Shown in pieces: positions 1 to 5,893 of a stretch of DNA of 6,788 bases (positions within the stretch are counted from its first letter, which is position 1; every line of letters begins with the position of its first letter). The notes below the pieces were generated by a model, which did no database searches, was not told the DNA's origin, and worked only from the letters and a program-made list of their open reading frames with translations. Origin of the DNA: Blastocatellia bacterium. GTDB taxonomy: Bacteria > Acidobacteriota > Blastocatellia > Pyrinomonadales > Pyrinomonadaceae. A program made the position numbers and the translations under genes. The DNA is taken from NCBI GenBank assembly GCA_013695195.1, contig JACDAY010000318.1, positions 1 through 6,788 of the forward strand, in the 5' to 3' direction.

Positions 1-261
1 TTTCTTGATTTCTTATTTGATGGTTTGCAACTAGAGCATATAACTACTGAAAGGCTGTCTCCTTTAGATGCTTCTGAAATAATTGAATCGCTTGTACAAA
101 AACTTGGACTCAACTTTTCTGACTACATTGCACAGTACGCTAAATTGTCATTCGAGCAAGGGCGACTCGCGGAGGTTTTTCCTGACAAAATAATTGCGGT
201 CATTGATACGGCAAGTGAGAAGGTTACAGCCGTGCATATTGAACAGACGGCGCAAGCCTGA
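1..261 (+). CDS. C-terminal part of an unrecognised protein (5' end outside window)
   Basis: The frame is open from the first base to a TGA at 259-261, giving 86 residues with no stop, so this is most likely the 3' end of a gene that begins upstream. A TTG at 25 could serve as a start but has no convincing Shine-Dalgarno sequence. The visible part is a soluble, mildly acidic, mixed alpha/beta segment with alternating hydrophobic residues (for example SEIIESLVQKLGL and DKIIAVIDTASEKV). I see no transmembrane segment, signal peptide or catalytic motif, and I do not recognise the family. The next ORF begins 13 bases downstream on the same strand, suggesting an operon. Base composition is more A+T rich than the Ub-like operon to its right, consistent with a different origin. 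Confidence 0.5.
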   Translation, partial: FLDFLFDGLQLEHITTERLSPLDASEIIESLVQKLGLNFSDYIAQYAKLSFEQGRLAEVFPDKIIAVIDTASEKVTAVHIEQTAQA

Positions 262-274
262 CGTGTAGATTTGT

Positions 275-592
275 ATGACAAAACTCTTAATTCAGTACTA
301 TTCGCCGAGCCTCGCTGCGTTGCAAGGCCGGCTCAAACAACAAACTGAAGTCGCTGCTTGGGACTTCAGTTTTTCTGGCATCTCAAATATAAGATTGATA
401 TTACGGGACTACTTAGAGGAAGCAAATGGCACCAAATTACATCTCGGGCTATTGATTACAATCTCATTGGAAGCTGAGAGTGTTGCCCAAGCTTTAGAGT
501 TAGCAAAATCGATCACTGAATCTATTCTGAATACTATTACGTTGTCTTCTCTCGCTTATTGCGGTGGCCGCAAAATTGAACGAGAGTCGTAA
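275..592 (+). CDS. Hypothetical protein, 105 aa, possibly truncated
   Basis: ATG at 275, TAA at 590-592. It lies 13 bases after the preceding partial gene, on the same strand. No strong ribosome binding site precedes the ATG, so translation may be coupled to the upstream gene. The product starts with a beta-like strand (KLLIQYYSPSL), continues through a strand-rich middle (LHLGLLITISLE) and an amphipathic helix (ESVAQALELAKSITESILNTI), and ends abruptly in a Cys-Gly-Gly and charged stretch. The abrupt end after a regular alpha/beta start suggests the N-terminal domain of a longer protein whose remainder was lost. I scanned the other two frames after 592 and found no convincing continuation. 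Family and function are unknown to me. It is convergent with the Ub-like operon, whose last gene ends at 776. Confidence 0.45.
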   Translation: MTKLLIQYYSPSLAALQGRLKQQTEVAAWDFSFSGISNIRLILRDYLEEANGTKLHLGLLITISLEAESVAQALELAKSITESILNTITLSSLAYCGGRKIERES

Positions 593-775
593 AAGATTTG
601 TTCGAAAACTTCTTCACTACACCATTAAAAGTAAAAGCGTGGAAAACCCTGCTTATATATGGGATAAATTCGTTCGAATACTACTATTCTATTGGAGTAC
701 CGTAGCTCATGTTTGGCGCCGGGACTCTATCTCCTATTTCTTCTCACTTCGCTTCTCTCGCACTCCGAAAGATTG
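593..775. other. Convergent intergenic region, no convincing gene
   Basis: A+T-rich spacer between the convergent 105-aa ORF and the E1 gene. A short plus-strand ORF from GTG 564 crosses it but is basic, aromatic and low in recognisable structure, so I do not call it. The only notable structure is an imperfect inverted repeat, with arms at 695-702 and 720-727 matching at 7 of 8 positions. It has no T-run, so it could slow convergent transcription but is not a canonical terminator. No clear rho-independent terminator for the Ub-like operon is visible here. Confidence 0.4.
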
Positions 776-2389
776 CTAGTAATTGTCGCACCCACTATCA
801 CCTCCAGGCAGAGCGGGGTCGGTAAACAAATCATGAAATTGGGAGTGAGATAAATCGTATTTGGCGCGGTACGCCTCGACGTAGTCCTGATCCTGGCAAA
901 GGCAAAGACCGGAGGGAAGTTTAACTTCGGGGCGGTTTATATACCCGCGCATTGGATGCAGCAGATCGATCCGGGAAGTTGTAGTGAGGGGCGTCTGCCG
1001 AGACTTGCATGCATCCGCGATTAGTTCCGCGGCGAGCATGATCCCGGCCATCACAGACTGGAACGCCATCGGCACCTCGGCCGACTGGACGTGCGCACCG
1101 ATCTTCCCTCCTAGTTTCATCACGATCCCGCCACAGATCGCCTGTGTGTAGAACGTGTGGAGAGGCTGATCCGCGAAACGCAACAGCGGCTCAACCGGGA
1201 CACTTAGGGCTCTCGCGATCCTCTCGATCATCTGTCGGCCAACCGGAGTGTTGTTTTGAAGCAATGCACGAATCTCCATATTCGCTTCCGGAAGTCCAAT
1301 AGCGGCCGCTACGATCTCGTCCAGATTCTTTCCTCCTTCCTCGGGGAAATAAAGGCACGCGAGACATGGATCGTTTCCGAAAGAGTCATGTCTTGAGATT
1401 CCAAGGTCTCCGGTCTGTGTCCAGGAATTCGTCACCCGGCGCGGCAGCGAAGCCTGCACTGCTCGCCGGTCCTCGGCGTTATCGACGGCGACCGCCACCC
1501 GTCCGAGATGCCAGTTTTGATGCTCGCGCTGATATTGTCCCCACTTTTGCTTATGCGGCACCGCTTTGATCTGGCTGCCATTGAACTCGGCGGCTGCACG
1601 CTCAACTTTGAATCTGTCTACATCTTCCTGCGTGGCAAGCGCATAACGCTGGAGGTTGGTCAGGTCAACTTGTTCCTGATCGATCAGGTGCAGGACGCCA
1701 CTTAGATCCGTCGTCCGCGCGAGAGCCCAAACTGTGGCATTCCCGATCGCTCCGACGCCGACCAGATGCAATTCTCCAATCTCAGCAGGCACGATCTCCG
1801 GATTCCACGGTGCCTGGGCGTTCACTTCGAAGTCGAATAACGACAGCGTGAGTTCTTCGTCGAGCTCCGCCAATTCCAGAGTATCGCGGAAGACCCACCT
1901 AAAAATGTTCGCGACACCGAGGCACGCTGCGGCCCCCGCGCCGAACGGATTATTCGAATCGTTCGAGCCGACAGGCCCCGCGTTAGAAACACGAACGATC
2001 CATTTGTCGGAACCGAGATAAATCTGCGGCACTTCTCCGGCGTCGCAGATCTTCGAACTGCCAACGACGAGGAAGAATGTAGACGCCTCGGGATGATCCA
2101 CCAGCTCGATGTCGGGATTGATCGCTATTGCAATTCCCGTAAGTTCGGCGACATGCTTGCGAGCCCTCTCATCAAGCGGTCGCAAATACAGTTGTGGATA
2201 GAAGCGCGACAGCAGACTTACGGACATCTCCAGTGTCAGCCTGCCCTCGGAACTAGCGATCGCGGCTGAGTCGAACGCGATCGCAACCGTGATATCTTGC
2301 AGCCGGTCGGCCAACGATTCAGCGTCAATGCCATTTAGGATCTGAGACGCGCCAAGTGCTGCTTTGTCGAAAAAGTTTGCAATTGCCAT
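776..2389 (-). CDS. E1-like ThiF-family adenylating enzyme of a bacterial ubiquitin-like pathway
   Basis: 537 aa; ATG at 2389, TAG at 778-776. This enzyme should adenylate the C-terminal Gly of the Ub-like protein encoded at 3754-3497 and pass it on as a thioester. The active nucleotide-binding Rossmann domain lies at about residues 204-350: glycine-rich loop GVGAIGN (211-217), the ribose-binding acid in LIDQ (Asp237), DLTNLQRY (242-249) with the Asn and Arg typical of E1/MoeB/ThiF enzymes, Lys261, and VDN (302-304). Residues 1-200 resemble the inactive Rossmann-like half found in longer bacterial E1s, including a Gly/Ala-rich helix near 146-160. Candidate catalytic or zinc cysteines are Cys342 and Cys345 (PCLAC), with another pair at Cys496 and Cys498. 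The ATG lies 3 bases after the JAB stop with only a weak GAG upstream, suggesting translational coupling. It is the last gene of the operon and intact. The E1-like call is firm; the exact target is inferred. Confidence 0.9.
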   Translation of the reverse strand: MAIANFFDKAALGASQILNGIDAESLADRLQDITVAIAFDSAAIASSEGRLTLEMSVSLLSRFYPQLYLRPLDERARKHVAELTGIAIAINPDIELVDHPEASTFFLVVGSSKICDAGEVPQIYLGSDKWIVRVSNAGPVGSNDSNNPFGAGAAACLGVANIFRWVFRDTLELAELDEELTLSLFDFEVNAQAPWNPEIVPAEIGELHLVGVGAIGNATVWALARTTDLSGVLHLIDQEQVDLTNLQRYALATQEDVDRFKVERAAAEFNGSQIKAVPHKQKWGQYQREHQNWHLGRVAVAVDNAEDRRAVQASLPRRVTNSWTQTGDLGISRHDSFGNDPCLACLYFPEEGGKNLDEIVAAAIGLPEANMEIRALLQNNTPVGRQMIERIARALSVPVEPLLRFADQPLHTFYTQAICGGIVMKLGGKIGAHVQSAEVPMAFQSVMAGIMLAAELIADACKSRQTPLTTTSRIDLLHPMRGYINRPEVKLPSGLCLCQDQDYVEAYRAKYDLSHSQFHDLFTDPALPGGDSGCDNY

Positions 2390-2392
2390 TTT

Positions 2393-2878
2393 CTACTCTA
2401 TGAAGATCAGCGACTCGACCTCCCGCTGGGTCAGCTGCATCCATCGGCCCGTTGGTTGAAGCCGACATACGGCGCAATCCCGCAGCGCGAATGGTCGGAT
2501 AGCAAAGTCCGGCACGACCAGCGACAAACAGCCGACGGTAGTGGCGATCGGGAAGGTGTCGTCTGTAGTTGAGTGGTATGCCTCGGTCGGATGGCTGTGT
2601 ATTTGGGCGATCAGCGACAGCTTATTCTGGTAGAGCTCGACATTGATACGATGAAGCTCGTCGCCGGTGACCGTTACGCAAACGCCATCTTCCGATCTGC
2701 GCACCTCCTGCTCCGGTATGATCGTTCTCTCTACCCGAAAAACATCACCCGCCGCCCTTCCGATCTAAAGGGCGAAACCCTCGAGGCCCTCGCGCCCAAC
2801 TCCTTCAAGATGCGAATGGGTTTCGAAAACACACTTCCGCGGCACGACAATCTGGTTGATGTCCGAGAATCCTTTCAT
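2393..2878 (-). pseudogene. JAB/JAMM-family deconjugase with an in-frame amber codon
   Basis: The true start is the ATG at 2878-2876, overlapping the upstream E2-like stop as ATGA. The frame runs 161 codons to TAG at 2395-2393 but has an in-frame TAG at 2767-2765 (codon 38). Both sides read as one JAB protein: EGFAL before the stop, IGRAAGDVFRVERTIIPEQ after it. The usual family pattern here is a Glu, then hydrophobics, then Leu-Trp-x-Gly, so TAG probably replaces a Trp codon (TGG). The JAMM metal site is complete: His94-Ser-His96-Pro, Ser103, Asp106, with Glu33 as the likely catalytic Glu. The role would be removing or recycling the Ub-like protein from targets. A restart at GTG 2704, with GGAG six bases upstream, would give 103 aa lacking Glu33 and so probably inactive. 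This may be a fresh nonsense mutation, a sequence error, or a suppressed codon. Confidence 0.8.
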
Positions 2879-3504
2879 GGCGCGATATTGTTTTGAACGA
2901 ACTGGATGTTAAAGACCTGCTGAACTTGAAGGCCCGTGATCGACTTGACGGCATAGTTGTAAAGCGTTTCGAGAATGAAGTGAAGCGTTCCTTCACCCCG
3001 GCCTCGATGGAGCAGCCACGAGTCGCCTGTATGCGCCGGATTGCTGTGATATTCGCGAACTCCTGGCACACACAAGAAGGGCTTGTCCTCCGGCGAGCCG
3101 AATTGGAACAGATTGGCAATGCTTGGAAATTGAAACCCCGGCGGCAGCAAGCCCGCTTGAGCGTTCGCAACAAGCTCCGGCGGTGGCGCTACCGGCCCAC
3201 CTAACCTAGGCATCTGCACAGGAAGCTGCTTCGCAAGATAGGGTTGCCGCGTGAATGGATTGACCAGAGTCACGGAAGGCGGCCAGAAATCATAGTTTTC
3301 AAAATCGATCAGCGCTCCAATTACGATCGTCGGCGGTGACGTGACCGGCGTCGCGAACACGACGAAGACCTCCGGAAACTCAGCCTTCAGAAGGAACCAG
3401 CCTCGCTCAAGATAGACGTCCTCCATTCGGCGATAATCCTCAAGCTCTCGCTCGAATTTCTTGCGGGAGATCGCGGGATCTACGATCGATTCCACGTTAT
3501 CCAC
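2875..3504 (-). CDS. E2-like CEHH (metal-binding) protein of a bacterial ubiquitin-like pathway
   Basis: 209 aa; GTG at 3504, TGA at 2877-2875. The start overlaps the last 8 bases of the Ub-like gene; a second GTG at 3495 (three codons later) is an alternative. The C-terminal half carries the pattern that gives the Pfam Metal_CEHH domain its name: Cys145 (FLCVPG), Glu151, His153 (REYH) and His158, followed by a conserved-looking DSW and GxGxL segment. That domain is known from neighbourhoods encoding bacterial Ub, E1 and JAB proteins. Residues 66-85 (IDFENYDFWPPSV, then NPFT) resemble the YPxxPPxV segment of ubiquitin E2 folds, and Cys145 lies downstream as an E2 catalytic Cys would. I infer that it acts as the E2, taking the Ub-like protein from the E1. 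Whether the His residues bind metal or assist catalysis cannot be told from sequence. Its stop overlaps the JAB ATG. Confidence 0.85.
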   Translation of the reverse strand: MDNVESIVDPAISRKKFERELEDYRRMEDVYLERGWFLLKAEFPEVFVVFATPVTSPPTIVIGALIDFENYDFWPPSVTLVNPFTRQPYLAKQLPVQMPRLGGPVAPPPELVANAQAGLLPPGFQFPSIANLFQFGSPEDKPFLCVPGVREYHSNPAHTGDSWLLHRGRGEGTLHFILETLYNYAVKSITGLQVQQVFNIQFVQNNIAP

Positions 3505-3754
3505 CGATACCTGCCTTCAGCGTCAAGAACACCGTGACGCCGTCGGTGAAACCGAAATCTCCGATCTTCTTATTAGGATCCAAGATGTTGCCGGCCGCGT
3601 CCTTCACGTCCCAGTTGTCCGGCGGCTGGCCGTTGTTCCCCGTCTCGCGGAGAGCTTCAGGGATTATCGTTTTCAAAGGCGCGTTCACGTTTGCGGTTAC
3701 CTCGGTTGGCGTTCCGCTCACAACTGCGGTTAAACTGATCTTGTTATCTGGCAT
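3497..3754 (-). CDS. Ubiquitin-like beta-grasp modifier with a free C-terminal Gly-Gly
   Basis: 85 aa from ATG 3754; TAA at 3499-3497. A GTG six bases earlier (3760) is in frame, but GAGG at optimal distance from the ATG favours the ATG. The protein is the size of ubiquitin. It has a two-strand hairpin start (ISLTAVVSGTPTEVTANVNA), a helix (LKTIIPEALRETG), an internal DWxV-like strand (DNWDVKDAAGNIL), a KIGDFGFTDG turn like the region before the last strand of ubiquitin folds, and a final strand ending LKAGIGG. It ends exactly at Gly-Gly, so no processing is needed before E1 activation. It may belong to the small Ub-like families (DUF2604-like) seen with E1/JAB operons; that assignment is from memory of the pattern and unchecked. 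It is first in the operon, next to the promoter, as expected for the component needed in greatest amount. Confidence 0.88.
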   Translation of the reverse strand: MPDNKISLTAVVSGTPTEVTANVNAPLKTIIPEALRETGNNGQPPDNWDVKDAAGNILDPNKKIGDFGFTDGVTVFLTLKAGIGG

Positions 3755-3785
3755 AGACACCTCAAATTTGAATTTTTTTTACCCT

Positions 3786-3795
3786 CCTCGCGAGG
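3786..3795. repeat. 10-bp perfect palindrome in the Ub-like operon leader
   Basis: CCTCGCGAGG is its own reverse complement. It lies between the Ub-like operon -10 element and the Ub-like start codon and touches the left arm of the longer inverted repeat. A second 10-bp palindrome (TCAAATTTGA, 3762-3771) sits right before the Ub-like ribosome binding site. Either could be an operator half-site or a leader hairpin; the A+T-rich one could be chance. Confidence 0.35.
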
Positions 3796-3830
3796 TTCGC
3801 TAACGATGGTATGGTTCTACTATAACGAAC
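3795..3830. promoter_or_regulatory. Inverted repeat over the Ub-like operon promoter, candidate operator
   Basis: Arms GTTCGCTA (3795-3802) and TAACGAAC (3823-3830) are reverse complements at 7 of 8 positions. The right arm overlaps the -10 element and the start of the spacer of the minus-strand promoter; the left arm is just downstream of its start point. A smaller GTTC-N9-GAAC palindrome (3814-3830) is nested inside. This placement suits a dimeric XRE repressor, most simply the HTH protein encoded divergently from 3910. Binding is inferred. Confidence 0.45.
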
Positions 3831-3846
3831 TTGCTTGCAATGTCAA
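3819..3846 (-). promoter_or_regulatory. Sigma-70-type promoter for the Ub-like operon
   Basis: On the minus strand a perfect TTGACA (3846-3841) is followed after 16 bases by TATAGT (3824-3819), one mismatch from TATAAT. Transcription would start near 3812, leaving a leader of about 58 bases before ATG 3754. The strong consensus implies that the operon needs a repressor to stay silent. Confidence 0.7.
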
Positions 3847-3857
3847 TTTCTTTTTAG

Positions 3858-3886
3858 TTGAACTTAGGCAGTATTTTGTTTATAAC
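3858..3886 (+). promoter_or_regulatory. Sigma-70-type promoter for the HTH-metallopeptidase operon
   Basis: TTGAAC (3858-3863), a 17-base spacer, then TATAAC (3881-3886). The start point would be near 3893, and GGAGGA (3895-3900) lies 9 bases before ATG 3910, so the leader is very short. The -35 elements of the two divergent promoters are about 11 bases apart, so one bound regulator could affect both. Confidence 0.65.
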
Positions 3887-3909
3887 TTGATTTCGGAGGA
3901 ACAATCCCA

Positions 3910-4317
3910 ATGGCAACCGTCGGCGACCGCATCAAAAAAATCCGGGAAACCAAGAAAATGACCCAGGAGCAGCTTGCTAACCAGGCCGGTATAAGCAAAG
4001 GTTTCCTGAGTGACCTTGAAAACAAAAACAAAAATCTGAGCTCCCAATCACTACTCAAGATCGCTAACGTCCTGGGAGCTTCGGTCGACTATCTTCTGAG
4101 CGGCGAAACGAAGGAGTTCTTTGAAGACCGGCCGGTGGTAATACCGCGGGAACTTTCGAAAGCCGCTGAGGAATTGAATTTGTCCTACACCAAAACCCTT
4201 GAGCTGCTGGATGCACACCGGTCCGTGGTAGCGAAGCGAAGTACCGCGTCGCAGAAGGTGTTCACTACTGATGATTGGAAAGGTTTTTATGAGATGATAA
4301 AAGAGGTGTTCGGATAA
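3910..4317 (+). CDS. XRE-family HTH transcriptional regulator, probable repressor of the Ub-like operon
   Basis: 135 aa; ATG at 3910, TAA at 4315-4317, with a strong GGAGGA ribosome binding site. Residues 7-64 form a Cro/C1-type helix-turn-helix: RIKKIRETKKMTQEQLA, then GISKGFLSDLENKNKN as turn and recognition helix, then LLKIANVLGASVDYLL. Residues 70-135 are a separate, mostly helical C-terminal part that could dimerise or be the cleavage and sensing region. The gene is followed directly by a HEXXH metallopeptidase gene (TAA then ATG with no gap), the layout of ImmR/ImmA and CapH/CapP switches in which the peptidase inactivates the repressor. I infer that it binds the inverted repeat in the divergent promoter region and represses the Ub-like operon, and perhaps itself. 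The HTH fold is clear; target and cleavage are inferred. Confidence 0.88.
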   Translation: MATVGDRIKKIRETKKMTQEQLANQAGISKGFLSDLENKNKNLSSQSLLKIANVLGASVDYLLSGETKEFFEDRPVVIPRELSKAAEELNLSYTKTLELLDAHRSVVAKRSTASQKVFTTDDWKGFYEMIKEVFG

Positions 4318-5325
4318 ATGCCCCGACGAACTTCTCACCCGCTGCAAATTTTCAGGCTCGCCGGGGATCTCGGTATCAAGTCCCCGGGCGCTCCTACTGA
4401 AGCGATCCTCGGTTATTGCGATGGCCAAATCCGGGCGATCCTCAAGGAGGTCGGTCCGTGCGGAACGCTCGCCGAACTTTTGGACTGGGTTGCGAACAAG
4501 GTCGAAACGACCTTCCGCATGATCTATACGGATCGCGACTTGGCCGACGTCAAGGCCGAATTCATCGAGAAAGGCGAAGCTGCGTTCGTCAAACTCGAAA
4601 GCGACCTTGGCCCGGAGGTATTCGGCATCACGTATCGCAGGCTAAAGCGCGAGCGTTGGGAACCGCAGTTCGTCTCGGTCATCGACTGCCGCGGGGAAAA
4701 AGCACCGAGGTCATACTTCACCAAATGGCATGAGATCGCGCATTTGCTCACGCTAACTAGCCAGACGAGGCTCGTTTTCCGGCGCACGCACTCGGAGATC
4801 AGTTCTAGCGATCCGGAAGAAGGGCTGATGGACACGATCGCCGGTCGATTTGGGTACTACGGGCCGATCTTTCATCCAGGCATTTCGGATGAGATCTCTT
4901 TTAGCGAGATCGAACGCCTCCGGAACCAGCTATGCCCGGAATCAAGCCAGCTTGCGTCGATCATTAACTTCATCAAGTATTGGCCTACGCCGTGTCTTCA
5001 TGTGCGGGCGGAATTGGGCTGGAACAACCGTGAAAAGCGATTTCTCGATCAAGGTTCTTTCTCATTCGTCGAGCGGCCGGAACCTGTGCTGCGTCTAGTA
5101 AAGGTGACCCCGAACGACGCCGCGAGAAAACCTCGATCGCCGCTGTTCAAGAACATGCGAGTTCCTGCATCCTCGCTGCTGCATCGCATCTTCATCGAAC
5201 AGATCGACTACCAAGAAGGCACTGAATCGCTGAGTGGTTGGACCGAAAGATCCAATGCGACAATCAAGATAAAGGCGCGCCTCACCGGTGACGGCGTCGA
5301 AGCTTTGCTCATTCCCCTCTCCTGA
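4318..5325 (+). CDS. ImmA/IrrE-like zinc metallopeptidase, CapP-like derepressor
   Basis: 335 aa; ATG at 4318 immediately after the HTH stop; TGA at 5323-5325. AGAGG lies about 11 bases upstream. The zinc site is at residues 137-142: WHEIAH, an HEXXH motif with His138, Glu139 and His142. The likely third ligand is an acidic residue in DPEEGLMDTIAGRF (Glu168 favoured), matching the Glu-x-x-Ala/Asp helix after the HEXXH of ImmA/IrrE peptidases. The N-terminal ~110 residues are helical. The C-terminal ~150 residues form an extra domain longer than minimal ImmA proteins and could be a sensor; in CapP a comparable region responds to DNA, and in IrrE a GAF-like domain is present. I infer that it cleaves the partner HTH protein upon damage or phage infection. 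No signal peptide or membrane segment is seen, so it is cytoplasmic. Confidence 0.85.
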   Translation: MPRRTSHPLQIFRLAGDLGIKSPGAPTEAILGYCDGQIRAILKEVGPCGTLAELLDWVANKVETTFRMIYTDRDLADVKAEFIEKGEAAFVKLESDLGPEVFGITYRRLKRERWEPQFVSVIDCRGEKAPRSYFTKWHEIAHLLTLTSQTRLVFRRTHSEISSSDPEEGLMDTIAGRFGYYGPIFHPGISDEISFSEIERLRNQLCPESSQLASIINFIKYWPTPCLHVRAELGWNNREKRFLDQGSFSFVERPEPVLRLVKVTPNDAARKPRSPLFKNMRVPASSLLHRIFIEQIDYQEGTESLSGWTERSNATIKIKARLTGDGVEALLIPLS

Positions 5326-5893
5326 ATCCGATTCAGAGTACGCTCTCGAGATACGATCCTGCAAGAGCTCCTCCCGCCAGAGCGGCCCGCCAATCCTTCG
5401 TAAAAAGACCTAATGCTAATGCTGCATGAGGGCGGCTCCGGACGCATCTCCCATAAGAGGCCGCAACGGCAATCCCAGGATTCGGATTCATTCAGATATT
5501 GTACACCGGAATCATCAAGAAAGGCTTTTCCGAACATCCTATGTCGTACCCGCGCACCCGGCCCAGTCACCACCGACCTCGTCGCCAAGGCTGGCGAGCG
5601 GTGGTCAAAAAGCGGCAAGGATTTCATAGCCTGTTTTTTGAAATTTCGAAGGTTGCGTTAAACGAGTTAAATCTTTAAAAGGGTTGATATTAAGCCGGTG
5701 TAAAATCCCACCTATCGAAATACGTACCCACTCCTAATGCTTCACACGACGAGTTTTCAAACTGATGCCCTATCAAGCACTTTTGAGGCAGGATTAAGCA
5801 CTTCTAGAGCAAACGATTGTGTTTAAGGGGATGTGAGGCAGAGCCTTTCATAGAAGCAAACGACGCCGTAGGCTGGGTACAGATCAGTAATAA
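5326..5893. other. Long intergenic region without a convincing gene
   Basis: After the peptidase stop there is a short palindrome (TGAATC-C-GATTCA, 5323-5335) without a T-run, so it is not a clear terminator. Several overlapping ORFs of 60-80 codons occur around 5413-5678 in all three plus frames and on the minus strand. None has a good ribosome binding site, a recognisable motif or an agreed frame, which suggests decayed coding sequence. From about 5650 composition turns A+T rich with frequent stops in all frames. I see no RNA gene here. Confidence 0.4.

Noticed and set aside
1366..2064. Several 65-95-codon ORFs on both strands inside the E1 gene
   Set aside because: They are shadows of the E1 frame, lack ribosome binding sites and have arginine/serine/proline-rich compositions typical of out-of-frame reading.
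2393..2704. Taking the JAB gene as a normal 103-aa protein starting at GTG 2704
   Set aside because: The JAB-like sequence continues upstream in the same frame through the TAG to an ATG that overlaps the E2 stop, and the short form would lack the N-terminal strand with the catalytic Glu.
2765..2767. Frameshift rather than nonsense change in the JAB gene
   Set aside because: Translation of the region shows both halves in the same frame with 37 codons before and 123 after the TAG; no shift is needed.
2573..3204. Two plus-strand ORFs of about 100 codons opposite JAB and the E2-like gene
   Set aside because: They lie antisense to clearly recognised genes and have no motif; their open frames reflect base bias of the true genes.
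5413..5678. Overlapping 65-80-codon ORFs after the metallopeptidase gene
   Set aside because: All three plus frames are partly open, none has a start with a ribosome binding site or recognisable motif, and no one frame is favoured.
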